A stretch of 64,000 nucleotides of DNA from an uncultured Eubacteriales bacterium (GCA_934436505.1 CAKSAP010000001.1:1-64000), one strand, 5' to 3'; shown: positions 30,977 through 38,927, counted from the stretch's first letter. The notes: generated by a model not told the origin, from the letters alone. A program made the numbers and translations.

Positions 30977-31702
30977 TTATATTACAATTCCGCCGTTAAC
31001 GGAAATAACCTGTCCCGTTATATAGCTTGCCTTTTCCGAGCATAAAAAAGCGACGGCATTTGCGACGTCCTCCGCCCTTCCGAGCCTTGAAAGCGGTATT
31101 TCCTCTCTCAACGCTTCCTTATCCGCTTCGGAAAAGCCTGACATCATATCGGTTTCAATAACTCCCGGAGAGACCGCATTTACGCAAATTCCCGAAAGTC
31201 CCGTTTCCTTTGCAAGAGCTTTCGTCATTCCGATAAGCCCTGCCTTCGCTGCCGAATAATGCACCTCGCATGAGCCGCCCGTTTCGCCCCACATAGACGT
31301 TATATTGATTATTCTGCCCGACTTTTCATTTATCATAGACGGCAATATTGCTCTTGTGAAATAAAATGCACCAGACAGGTCAACGCCTATCATCCTGCTC
31401 CAATCCTCATCGGTAATATCCGTAAACAGCTTTTGCTGCGCTATCCCTGCGTTGTTTACAAGAACATCAACGGCTTTTCTGTCCTTTAGCACAGCCCTTA
31501 CGACCGCATTTACGCCTTCGGAGTCGGAAACATCACATTTATACGCCTTAACATTGGGATATAATTCACTTTCGAGCTCCTTTGCAAGCTTTTCTGAGGA
31601 ATTATAGATAGCAGCGACAAAAAAACCGTCCCCGACGAGCCTTTTTGCGATTGCTTTTCCTATTCCTCTTGCAGCACCCGTTACTATTGCTGTTTTTTGC
31701 AT
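30977..31702 (-). CDS. SDR oxidoreductase, EF-P 5-aminopentanone reductase (YmfI)-like
   Basis: A 241-residue short-chain dehydrogenase. Cofactor motif TGAARGIG is at residues 8-15, NNAGIAQQKLF near 80, then ITSMWGETGGSCEVHYSAAKAG with the catalytic Ser and YxxxK, and VSPGVIETDM. The NAGIAQQKLFTDITDEDW and SSMWG-type/SCEVHYSAAKAG blocks are what I associate with YmfI, which reduces 5-aminopentanone on elongation factor P lysine. FabG-type ketoacyl reductase is the alternative. The ATG at 31702 follows AAAGGTGA; the frame is open 42 nt further upstream but without a site. It diverges from the SCP2-like operon. Confidence 0.8.
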   Translation of the reverse strand: MQKTAIVTGAARGIGKAIAKRLVGDGFFVAAIYNSSEKLAKELESELYPNVKAYKCDVSDSEGVNAVVRAVLKDRKAVDVLVNNAGIAQQKLFTDITDEDWSRMIGVDLSGAFYFTRAILPSMINEKSGRIINITSMWGETGGSCEVHYSAAKAGLIGMTKALAKETGLSGICVNAVSPGVIETDMMSGFSEADKEALREEIPLSRLGRAEDVANAVAFLCSEKASYITGQVISVNGGIVI

Positions 31703-31769
31703 TTTTTCATCACCTTTAATATTGTAACATATAATTATCCGCAATAACAGCCCTTTTATTAGCAGATTT

Positions 31770-31785
31770 TCCGGAAATTTCCGGA
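31770..31785. promoter_or_regulatory. Perfect 16-bp palindrome in a divergent intergenic region
   Basis: TCCGGAAATTTCCGGA lies between the SDR gene and the SCP2-like operon, 50-65 bp upstream of the operon's -35 box. It is a good candidate for a dimeric regulator site; the regulator is unknown. Confidence 0.55.
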
Positions 31786-31834
31786 TTTTTGATAACTTAT
31801 TAACAATTTTTTATCTTTTTAGGGTGTATATTTA

Positions 31835-31863
31835 TTGACTTAGACGGCATATTTTGCTATGAT
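31835..31863 (+). promoter_or_regulatory. Promoter of the SCP2-aminotransferase-transketolase operon
   Basis: TTGACT (31835-31840), 17 bp, TATGAT (31858-31863). The -10 box overlaps a small inverted repeat, GCTATgattATAGC (31856-31869). Confidence 0.7.
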
Positions 31864-31908
31864 TATAGCAAGCATTTATACCATTTTAATTATGTAGGAG
31901 GAATTATT

Positions 31909-32670
31909 TTGACTGATTCAAGAACAATGGCATATATCAATATGTATGCGGTACTCGGAACACTCGAAAATCTCTGTGAGCTTGACAGCAAGGCTAAAGA
32001 GCTTATTTCCGGAATGAAGAAGCCTGTTTCAATCGGATTTACCGTTAACGACGGCCCGAGCGCAACAATCACTTTTTCATCAAAGGGCTGTCGCATGGAG
32101 GATGGCTTAAAGGATTGTGACATTAAAATCCCGTTTTCATCCTGCGAGAAATTCAACGGAATGATTGACGGAACTGTTACTCCTGTACCCGTAAAGGGCT
32201 TTACAAAAATCGGCTTTCTGTTAAAGACCTTCGTTGCTCTCACAGACAGACTTGCTGAGCTTATGCGTCCGACAGAGGAAATGCTCAAGGACAGAGATAC
32301 CTTTATTCTCTCGACTCAGCTTACATTCTACACAATCTGTGTTGCAATGGCTCAAATCGCCAACCAGGATCCGATCGGTCAGGCATCCGCCTCTTATATG
32401 GTTGACGGCGACATTTTAATCGGCATCAAGAACGGACCTACGAGCACCATCCGTGCCAAAGACCATCATCTTGTTGCTATAAAGAAGGCTCCCGAAAATC
32501 CGAGAGCAATTATGACCTTTGCAGACTATGACCTTGCAAGCGACCTCTTCAACGGCAGAGTTAACGCTCTTGAGGAGCTCGGCAGAGGCACAGTTGAAAT
32601 CAAGGGTATGGCTTCAATGGTTGACAATATGAACAGACTCCTTGACAGAGTCGCTTTGTACTTAGCATAA
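31909..32670 (+). CDS. SCP2-like lipid-binding protein A
   Basis: A 253-residue protein that appears to be two copies of an SCP2-like (sterol carrier protein 2) fold. Each half has a strand pair on one face (VSIGFTVNDGPSATITFSSK; DGDILIGIKNGPTSTIRAK), then a residue run of the type DIKIPFSSCEKFNGMIDG or AIMTFADYDLASDLFNGR, and a hydrophobic helix. SCP2 domains bind lipids or acyl-CoA in a hydrophobic tunnel. The start is TTG: AGGAGG lies 7 nt upstream, while the next ATG is 18 nt further on. First gene of a five-gene operon. The family call is by pattern only. Confidence 0.6.
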   Translation: MTDSRTMAYINMYAVLGTLENLCELDSKAKELISGMKKPVSIGFTVNDGPSATITFSSKGCRMEDGLKDCDIKIPFSSCEKFNGMIDGTVTPVPVKGFTKIGFLLKTFVALTDRLAELMRPTEEMLKDRDTFILSTQLTFYTICVAMAQIANQDPIGQASASYMVDGDILIGIKNGPTSTIRAKDHHLVAIKKAPENPRAIMTFADYDLASDLFNGRVNALEELGRGTVEIKGMASMVDNMNRLLDRVALYLA

Positions 32671-32683
32671 GGAGGAAAAACAG

Positions 32684-33949
32684 ATGAGTAAATTTCCTGA
32701 ATACAAACATGACAAAGGCCGTGAGTACTTTGACAGAGCGCTCAAGGTAATTCCGGCAGGTATATACGGACACCTCGGTCCCTCAGAGGGCCTTTGGATT
32801 CCGATAAACAAGTGGCCCTTCTTCTCGGAAAAGGCTCAAGGCTCATATTTCTGGGACGTTGACGGCAACAAGTACATTGACTATATGTGCGCTTACGGTC
32901 CTAACGTTTTGGGTTACAATGACCCCGACGTTGACGCTGCAGCTATGAAGCAGCTCAAAAAGGGCAACTGCACAACCTCTCCCGGTAAGGTAATGGTTGA
33001 GTGTGCGGAAAACCTTGTTGACACGGTAGCTTCGGCTGACTGGGCATTCTTCTGCAAGAACGGCTCGGACACAACAACGCTTGCTGTTATGAGTGCAAGA
33101 GCACATACACATAAGAAAAAGATGATTTTCCTCAAGGGCTATTATCACGGCGACTTCCAGTGGGCACAGAAAATCGACTATCCCGGTATTCTTCCCGAAG
33201 AGGTTGCAAACAACGTAGTTGTTCCGTGGTTTGACCTGAACGCTCTTGACGAGGTTTGGGACAGATACGACGGCGACGTTGCAGGCATTATTGCTCAGCC
33301 CTATGACCACGGTAACTTCAAGGACAACGAGGTTGCAAACAAGGAATATTGGACCTCTGTTCGTAAGTGGTGCGACGACCACGGCGTAGTTCTTATCTTC
33401 GACGACGTTCGTACAGGCTTCCGTCTTGACCTTGCGGGAAGCGACCACTACTACGGCATTAAGGCAGACCTTATATGCTTCTGTAAAGCTCTTGCAAACG
33501 GCTACAATATGTCGGCTCTTTGCGGCGGCGAGCATATGAAGGCTACTGTTTCGGGTATGACCTACACAGGCTCTTATTGGATGAGCGCAGTTCCGTTTGC
33601 GGCTTCAATCGCTTGTATCAATAAGATGAAAAAGCTCGACACCCCCACCCTCTTCCGCAAGCTCGGAACAGAGCTTACAGACGGCTTAAAGGCTGCGGCT
33701 GCTAACAACGGCTTCGACCTCAAGGTATCGGGCGAGCCTGCATTGTTCTATTTGAGAATAGCAAACGATGACAGCCTTATGCTTCATCAGGAATGGATTG
33801 CTGAATGTGTATCGAGAGGTCTTTTCCTCGCTTCGCACCACAACCATTTCATCAACGCTTCTCTTACAGAGGACGACATCAAGGTTTCTATCGACATTGC
33901 GGAGGACGCATTCAACGTTGTTCGTAAGAATCACCCCGAACTTTTCTAA
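32684..33949 (+). CDS. Class III PLP aminotransferase (GSA aminomutase-like), second of two
   Basis: A 421-residue PLP enzyme of the class III group. It has GNKYIDYMCAYGPNVLGYND, KNGSDTTTLAVMSARA for the cofactor phosphate, KGYYHGDFQW, LIFDDVRTGFRLD and the PLP lysine in CFCKALANGYN. It differs clearly from the 494-residue paralogue across the locus, so the two probably act on different substrates. AAGGAGG precedes the ATG. It lies 13 bp after the SCP2-like gene and before a split transketolase. Glutamate-1-semialdehyde aminomutase proper is unlikely because no haem genes are present. Confidence 0.85.
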   Translation: MSKFPEYKHDKGREYFDRALKVIPAGIYGHLGPSEGLWIPINKWPFFSEKAQGSYFWDVDGNKYIDYMCAYGPNVLGYNDPDVDAAAMKQLKKGNCTTSPGKVMVECAENLVDTVASADWAFFCKNGSDTTTLAVMSARAHTHKKKMIFLKGYYHGDFQWAQKIDYPGILPEEVANNVVVPWFDLNALDEVWDRYDGDVAGIIAQPYDHGNFKDNEVANKEYWTSVRKWCDDHGVVLIFDDVRTGFRLDLAGSDHYYGIKADLICFCKALANGYNMSALCGGEHMKATVSGMTYTGSYWMSAVPFAASIACINKMKKLDTPTLFRKLGTELTDGLKAAAANNGFDLKVSGEPALFYLRIANDDSLMLHQEWIAECVSRGLFLASHHNHFINASLTEDDIKVSIDIAEDAFNVVRKNHPELF

Positions 33950-33961
33950 TTTAGGATTCAG

Positions 33962-33984
33962 ACGGGCGGTACTTTTCCGCCCGT
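33962..33984 (+). other. GC-rich intercistronic hairpin
   Basis: A perfect 8 bp stem (ACGGGCGG/CCGCCCGT) with a 7 nt loop between the second aminotransferase and the transketolase genes. It mirrors the GC-rich hairpin that follows the first aminotransferase gene on the other arm. Confidence 0.65.
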
Positions 33985-34006
33985 GATATAAAAAGGAGGC
34001 AATTCT

Positions 34007-34888
34007 ATGGCTAATTTATCCAAAAAGGAATGGTTAGCACTCGAAAATAAGGCTTATGAGCTTCGTAAACTTTGCTTGCAGACAACAATGTGGGCAGGAA
34101 GCGGACATATCGGCGGCGGCTTGAGTGTAATGGATTTACTTACCGTTCTTTATCACAAGTATCTCAACATCAAGGTTGAGGACCCTCATTGGGAGGACAG
34201 AGACCGCTTTATCCTCAGTAAGGGACACGCAGGCATCGCTTACGCTCCCGTTCTTTGCGAAAAGGGCTTCAACGATCCCGAGCAGCTTAAAACCTTTAAC
34301 CTTTCAGGCTCAAAGATGGGTATTCACCTTGACTCAAACAAGGTTGACGGCGTTGACGCTTCAACAGGCTCACTCGGTCACGGTGTTTCCATTGCGGCAG
34401 GTACAGCTCTTGCGGCAAGACTTATGAATAAGGACTATCTCACATATGTTGCAACAGGCGACGGCGAGCTTGGCGAAGGCTCGAACTGGGAAGGCTTTAT
34501 GACAATAAACCACTATCAGCTTTCAAACTGCATCGTATTCATCGACCGTAACCATTGTATGATCGACGGTCCGACAGAGGAAGTTATGAAGCTTGAACCG
34601 CTTGCAGACAAGATGATTGCTTTCGGCTTTAACACAATTTGCATTGACGGCAACAACATCGGCGAACTTTGCGACGCTATCGACGTAGCTATCGCAAGAA
34701 GCAAGGAAAAATGTGCTCCCACCTGTATCCTTATGGACACACAGAAGGGCGCAGGAATCAAGTCTATCGCAGGCGACTATCATTGTCACTATATGGCAAT
34801 CGACGACGACACCTTTGCTAAGTACAGCAAGGAGCTCGAAGAGGATTACAAGCAGAGAGTGGCAAGAGCTGAAAAGGAGGGTAAATAA
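34007..34888 (+). CDS. Transketolase, N-terminal (TPP-binding) subunit
   Basis: A 293-residue half-transketolase. It binds thiamine diphosphate and magnesium: GSGHIGGGLSVMDLLTVLYH, SKGHAGIAYAPVL, GSLGHGVSIAAG and the metal motif GDGELGEGSNWE followed by FIDRN. The pyrimidine-binding half is encoded by the next gene, so the enzyme should be a heterotetramer. Split transketolases often serve dedicated pathways rather than the pentose phosphate route. AAGGAGG precedes the ATG. The 2 nt gap to the C-half indicates coupled translation. Confidence 0.92.
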   Translation: MANLSKKEWLALENKAYELRKLCLQTTMWAGSGHIGGGLSVMDLLTVLYHKYLNIKVEDPHWEDRDRFILSKGHAGIAYAPVLCEKGFNDPEQLKTFNLSGSKMGIHLDSNKVDGVDASTGSLGHGVSIAAGTALAARLMNKDYLTYVATGDGELGEGSNWEGFMTINHYQLSNCIVFIDRNHCMIDGPTEEVMKLEPLADKMIAFGFNTICIDGNNIGELCDAIDVAIARSKEKCAPTCILMDTQKGAGIKSIAGDYHCHYMAIDDDTFAKYSKELEEDYKQRVARAEKEGK

Positions 34889-34890
34889 TT

Positions 34891-35901
34891 ATGGCAGGCG
34901 GATTTGTATATAATGCAATCGACCAGACAGAGGTTGCTACCGCTGAAATTTACGGTAAAGCGATTTCTGATATAATGCAGAAGGACCCCAGGGTTTGCGC
35001 TATCACAGCTGACCTTGCAAAATCTACAAAATTGGGCGACGTTCTTAAAACTTGCCCCGAAAGAGTTATCAACGTAGGTATTGCAGAGCAGGATATGTTC
35101 GGCGTAGGCGCAGGTATGGCAAGAGCAGGTATGATTCCTTTCATCTCCGGCTTCTCGGTATTTACCTCAATGCGTGCTTGCGACCAGCTTCACACAGATA
35201 TTTGCTATCAGAACGTAAACGCAAAAATCATTGCTACACACGCAGGCACATCCTTCGGTCAGGCAGGCTCAACTCACCATGCTATCGTTGACCTTGCTAT
35301 CACAAGAGCAATGCCCAACCTCACTGTTATCGTTCCCGCAGACGGACTTGAAACAGCTAACGCTGTAAACGCTGCTTATGATAACTACGGACCTTATTAC
35401 ATCCGTATCAACCGTGGCTTTGACCGTGTTCTCTATGATAATATGGACTACGGCTTCGAGGTTGGTAAGGCAGTTGAAATTCATCCCGGTACCGATATTA
35501 CGGTTATCGCTTGCGGCTCTTGCGTATTCCAGGCTAAGCAGGCTGCTGAATTCCTTGAGAACGCCGAGGGCTTGAAGGTTCGTGTACTCAATATGCACAC
35601 AATTAAGCCTATCGACAGAGATGCTATTCTCAAGGCTGTTATGGACACAAGAAGAATTATCACCGTTGAGGATCACTCGGTTATCGGCGGTCTCGGCTCG
35701 GCTGTTGCTGAGGTTATGGCTGAAGCAGGTAAAGGCTGCGCATTCAAGCGACTCGGTCATCAGGATAAATTCGCTCCCATCGGTCTCCACGAGGACATTA
35801 TGTCCGCTGTCGGCATTGACGCAAACGGCATTATCGCTGCTGTTCGTGAGGTTATGAAGGCTGACTTCGAAGAGGACGACAACTGGGACGACGATGTATA
35901 A
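34891..35901 (+). CDS. Transketolase, C-terminal subunit
   Basis: A 336-residue partner of the upstream TPP-binding half. It has the pyrimidine-domain motifs ITADLAKSTKL, the catalytic glutamate in NVGIAEQDMFGVGAGMA, a FSVFTSMRACDQ helix and GTSFGQAGSTHHAIVDLAI, then the C-terminal transketolase domain (VIACGSCVFQAKQAAEFLE, then TVEDHSVIGGLGSAVAEVM). The C-terminus is very acidic (EEDDNWDDDV). Together the two chains would move a two-carbon ketol unit between sugar-like substrates. Confidence 0.92.
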   Translation: MAGGFVYNAIDQTEVATAEIYGKAISDIMQKDPRVCAITADLAKSTKLGDVLKTCPERVINVGIAEQDMFGVGAGMARAGMIPFISGFSVFTSMRACDQLHTDICYQNVNAKIIATHAGTSFGQAGSTHHAIVDLAITRAMPNLTVIVPADGLETANAVNAAYDNYGPYYIRINRGFDRVLYDNMDYGFEVGKAVEIHPGTDITVIACGSCVFQAKQAAEFLENAEGLKVRVLNMHTIKPIDRDAILKAVMDTRRIITVEDHSVIGGLGSAVAEVMAEAGKGCAFKRLGHQDKFAPIGLHEDIMSAVGIDANGIIAAVREVMKADFEEDDNWDDDV

Positions 35902-35947
35902 GAAATACATTTGAGATTGATTATATATCGGAAAGTGAGTTGATTAA

Positions 35948-36757
35948 ATGCATACAAAAGAAGAGCTTTATGCCAATAAAATATTTTTCAATGCCGCATT
36001 GCCTCTTATCAAGGTAATTGCGCAGGATGTTCCGTCGCTTAAAAAGCAGTACGAAAAGGTGCACGCCGTTATTCAGGTCAGCGCACTTGATCCGGAGGCT
36101 GAAGGCGGAAAAATCGGAATGCATTATGTTATAAACGGACCTGATGATTGGCTTATTCATCTTAATAAGGTTGATCCCAAGCCCCACGTTGAGCTTGAAT
36201 TCAAGTCTGTTGAAGCAATGAACGCATTCTTTAAGGGCAAGATTTCGCCCGCTACTCTCCCGAAAATGAGAGGTATCGCAAAGCATTTCGGCGCTTTCAA
36301 GGCGTTCTTGATGACGCTTCTTAAAATGTCGAGCGTGCTTTCTGCAACCACACCTCCCGAAAAGGAAGAGGATAAGCAGCTTATGGTTAAATGTATGTTC
36401 TATCTTCTTTCAAGCGGCATCAGCCAGCTTAACAAGATGGGACACGACGAAATTCACGACTGGGCGCTCAAATCTCCCGACCGTGTTTATGCACTTGCAG
36501 TTGACGGTCATCCCGAGGTTTCGGCATTCATCAGAATTAAAGCCGGCAAGTCAAGAGCAGGCAGAGGCGAATACAAACGTGCAATGCCGTTCTTCACACT
36601 TCGCTTTGACACACTTGATTCGGCTCTCGGCACACTTCTCGGAATTGACGATATGCTCACGGCAGTTAAGCAGGGTCATATTATCATGGACGGTGCTCCC
36701 GAGTTCGGCGGTCAGTTCGGCGGCTTTATGCTCGCAGTCGGCGACCTTGCAAAATAA
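35948..36757 (+). CDS. SCP2-like protein B
   Basis: A 269-residue protein, distantly similar in layout to the first gene of the operon: strand pair (HAVIQVSALDPEAEGGKIGM), then VELEFKSVEAMNAFFKGKIS in the position of the SCP2 helix, a hydrophobic helical middle, and a second unit with VYALAVDGHPEVSAFIRI and FFTLRFDTLDSALGTLLG. I read it as a second tandem SCP2-like protein; the family call is tentative. An AAGTGAG site lies about 8 nt before the ATG. It ends the operon at a strong bidirectional terminator. Confidence 0.5.
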   Translation: MHTKEELYANKIFFNAALPLIKVIAQDVPSLKKQYEKVHAVIQVSALDPEAEGGKIGMHYVINGPDDWLIHLNKVDPKPHVELEFKSVEAMNAFFKGKISPATLPKMRGIAKHFGAFKAFLMTLLKMSSVLSATTPPEKEEDKQLMVKCMFYLLSSGISQLNKMGHDEIHDWALKSPDRVYALAVDGHPEVSAFIRIKAGKSRAGRGEYKRAMPFFTLRFDTLDSALGTLLGIDDMLTAVKQGHIIMDGAPEFGGQFGGFMLAVGDLAK

Positions 36758-36769
36758 CTTATACCTACA

Positions 36770-36801
36770 AAAAGAACCTATCCTTACGGATAGGTTCTTT
36801 T
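36770..36801. terminator. Bidirectional terminator
   Basis: A perfect 14 bp stem (AAAAGAACCTATCC and its complement) with loop TTAC between convergent genes. Confidence 0.9.
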
Positions 36802-36820
36802 ATTATGCTTTAGAATTTTA

Positions 36821-37243
36821 TTACTTTTCGGTTCTGCTCTGCTCCTGCCAATCGGTTTTGACCTCGCCGTTATCCACAAACACAAACAGGCGGCTCTTAA
36901 CCTGACCGACGGTCGCAAAGCTGTTTTCCGCTTCGTTGTACGCTCTTAAATCGGTCGTTATTTCGACCACCGACATATTTTTGCTGTCGCTCAACACCGT
37001 ATATGTGCTGTACGCAGGTGCTTTTTCATCTGTCGTAAAGGCGTCAAGCTTTGCCTTGATTTCACTGTTGAGCTTTTTCAGCTGTTCGTCGTCCGCACCG
37101 TGCAGCTTAACCGCCGTCAGCTTATAATCGGTTACGTTCCACACGACCGCCTTTGAAAGCGAAGAATTGTTATAAGCCGTCAATGCAAGCACCGCTGCGA
37201 GCTGAATAAATATTATTACCGCAAAAATTTTTAATTTTTTCAT
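36821..37243 (-). CDS. Unrecognised membrane-anchored protein
   Basis: A 140-residue protein with an N-terminal membrane helix (about 5-23), then an extracytoplasmic domain of about 115 residues with mixed charge and a strand-helix pattern (KLTAVKLHG, then LKKLNSEIKAKLDAF, then VEITTDLRAYNEAENSFATV). No cysteines or known motifs. Its start overlaps the stop of the upstream gene by 4 nt. The pair is likely a unit. Function unknown. Confidence 0.65.
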   Translation of the reverse strand: MKKLKIFAVIIFIQLAAVLALTAYNNSSLSKAVVWNVTDYKLTAVKLHGADDEQLKKLNSEIKAKLDAFTTDEKAPAYSTYTVLSDSKNMSVVEITTDLRAYNEAENSFATVGQVKSRLFVFVDNGEVKTDWQEQSRTEK

Positions 37244-37704
37244 TTCGTTTCGCCTCCCGTTTCAACAACGGCAATATATGGCACTTCATCTGCTCCGAAG
37301 CTTATCCATACCTGCCATTTACTGTTGTTTTCAGCACCCGAGAGGGTATAAGCAAAGTCATTTGCCGACGAGCAAAGCTTTTCCGCTTTCATATCGGAGA
37401 CAAAGCCGTTGCTTCTTACATACTGTTCGGAAATCCATTCCGTCTGCGACGAAAGAGTGTACTCGTTGACATATCTTGCGCCGTCTGCGTGGGTCTTTCC
37501 GTAATCGTGCTCAAAAGCGCTCTCGTAAAATTCCAACGGAGCACCTGTCATTTGACCGTTCTCCGAAATTGTGGTAATGCTCACGTTCTCATTGAGCTTC
37601 CATCTTCTCGGTGCAAGCTCAACAATTTGCAAAATCAGCAATATCAATACCGCCGCCTGCATAAGCGCAAGCAAAACCCATAAGGTCCGTTTCTGTGTTT
37701 TCAT
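37240..37704 (-). CDS. Unrecognised membrane-anchored protein
   Basis: A 154-residue protein with one N-terminal helix (about 8-28) and an outer domain of about 120 residues. It is coupled by ATGA to the gene that follows, and AAGGAGG precedes its ATG. I recognise no family. Together with its neighbours it forms a four-gene set of small membrane proteins ending at the terminator at 36770. Confidence 0.65.
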   Translation of the reverse strand: MKTQKRTLWVLLALMQAAVLILLILQIVELAPRRWKLNENVSITTISENGQMTGAPLEFYESAFEHDYGKTHADGARYVNEYTLSSQTEWISEQYVRSNGFVSDMKAEKLCSSANDFAYTLSGAENNSKWQVWISFGADEVPYIAVVETGGETK

Positions 37705-37730
37705 AATAGTCCTCCTTTTTATAAATAAAA

Positions 37731-38288
37731 TTATTTTCCTGCGTCATACTGTCCTGCCGACATACATTCCGCCTTATTATCTTCAAGCTTGGTTAAAGCG
37801 TTTTTCCTGTAACGGTCAAATCGCTTTAATGTTTTTATCATTTTCACAACATAGGCTATTAGTATCGTGCTTGTTGAGAGGAATATCACTCTCGAAAATG
37901 CCAAAAATATTCCGCCTATATAAGCCGCAACCTTTCTCGGTCTTCCAAACATCCACAAATCCATAAGGGCAAGGAATTCCTTTGACACCAACCGCAAAAA
38001 AATCGCAACCGCAATCGCAATAACATACATTACAACCATCGGTATCAGCTGCTTTGTCGTTTCCTTTTTTCTGTTTTGATAAGAGCTTTCGATATCAGAA
38101 TACATTTTTATATATCCCGAGCGTGTCATTCTGATTTCTTTATTGAGAAAGCTCATATCCTCATTATAAAGATGAACGAGGTAATCTCTGTTCATTTGCT
38201 CGCCTTCGATAAATGTGTCCGGGTTATTCTCAAACATATCCGGCTTTTCAGCGTTTTTATTATCCTGTTTATTCTCTTGAGTATTCAT
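37731..38288 (-). CDS. Two-TM membrane protein, paralogue of the next gene upstream
   Basis: A 185-residue protein with an acidic N-terminus, two membrane regions (about 84-104 and 124-150) and a short basic tail. It shares with the upstream protein the core NRDYLVHLYNEDMSFLNKEI then RMTRSGY, and the C-terminal CMSAGQYDAGK, in the same order and spacing. The pair therefore arose by duplication. Function unknown. AAAGGAG precedes the ATG. Confidence 0.7.
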   Translation of the reverse strand: MNTQENKQDNKNAEKPDMFENNPDTFIEGEQMNRDYLVHLYNEDMSFLNKEIRMTRSGYIKMYSDIESSYQNRKKETTKQLIPMVVMYVIAIAVAIFLRLVSKEFLALMDLWMFGRPRKVAAYIGGIFLAFSRVIFLSTSTILIAYVVKMIKTLKRFDRYRKNALTKLEDNKAECMSAGQYDAGK

Positions 38289-38300
38289 AGCCAGCTCCTT

Positions 38301-38825
38301 TTACGACTCAGCGTCATACATTCCCTCGGCCATACAATCGTTTTTGCGTTTTTCGAGCATCTTTAGAGAATGTGCCATACTTTTTTGAGCGTCCTTCAGC
38401 CTTTTAAGCAAGGCAACCACAAAAAATAAAAATATGGGTATTGAAATTATCAGCGTCCATCTGTACAGAATTAAAAACGCTCCTCCGTCCGCCACTAACC
38501 GAAACGCCTTTGCAAGCAACAAGGTCAAAAGAAAAACAGAAGCTAAAAATATAAAGCTTTTTACCGTTCCGGAAAGCTCACGCTTGTAAACCTCTTGTAT
38601 TTGATTGTACCGTGTTAAATATTCCGAGCGAGTCATCCGTATTTCTCTGTTGAAAAAGCCCATATCCTCGCCGTAAAGCTCTTTTAGATATCCACGGTTT
38701 ATTTTATCGTTTTCGCCGAAGGTATCAAGATTGTTTCCGTAAAACATATCGCCCAGAGATTGCTTTTCGCTGTGATTTTCATCATTAGCTGTATTTTCAG
38801 AGAGTTTTTTATCGTTTTCTTCCAT
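38301..38825 (-). CDS. Two-TM membrane protein, paralogue of the gene downstream
   Basis: A 174-residue protein with two membrane helices (about 89-110 and 124-145). Conserved with its paralogue are NRGYLKELYGEDMGFFNREI, RMTRSEY and the tail CMAEGMYDAES. The ATG at 38825 is chosen because GGAGGG lies 6 nt upstream; an ATG at 38840 would place that site inside the gene. The predicted transcript start is only about 12 nt before the ATG, so the leader would be very short. Confidence 0.7.
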   Translation of the reverse strand: MEENDKKLSENTANDENHSEKQSLGDMFYGNNLDTFGENDKINRGYLKELYGEDMGFFNREIRMTRSEYLTRYNQIQEVYKRELSGTVKSFIFLASVFLLTLLLAKAFRLVADGGAFLILYRWTLIISIPIFLFFVVALLKRLKDAQKSMAHSLKMLEKRKNDCMAEGMYDAES

Positions 38826-38843
38826 ATCAAGCCCTCCCATTTC

Positions 38844-38872
38844 AATATACCTTTAATTATTCAAAATGTCAA
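38844..38872 (-). promoter_or_regulatory. Promoter of the small membrane protein operon
   Basis: The minus strand has perfect TTGACA (38867-38872), 17 bp, TATATT (38844-38849). Confidence 0.75.
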
Positions 38873-38901
38873 GCAAAATACCGTTGTGATAAGTAACAAA
38901 A

Positions 38902-38927
38902 AAGCACTGACAAATTTGTCAGTGCTT
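38902..38927 (-). terminator. Terminator of the gltX-glnS-membrane protein operon
   Basis: A perfect 26 bp palindrome (half-site AAGCACTGACAAA) followed on the minus strand by TTTTTTG. Confidence 0.85.

Noticed and set aside
30977..31702. Cholesterol-metabolising SDR (IsmA-type) next to a sterol-carrier-like protein
   Set aside because: Tempting for a gut Clostridia genome, but the sequence blocks match the EF-P 5-aminopentanone reductase type, and the gene is divergent with no steroid genes nearby.
27315..33949. hemL (true glutamate-1-semialdehyde aminomutase) for either aminotransferase
   Set aside because: There are two divergent copies, no other haem genes, and the neighbours are aldolase and transketolase; only the fold family is shared.
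35269..35910. 213-codon frame antisense to the transketolase C-half
   Set aside because: A shadow of a strongly supported gene; no domain and no start site.
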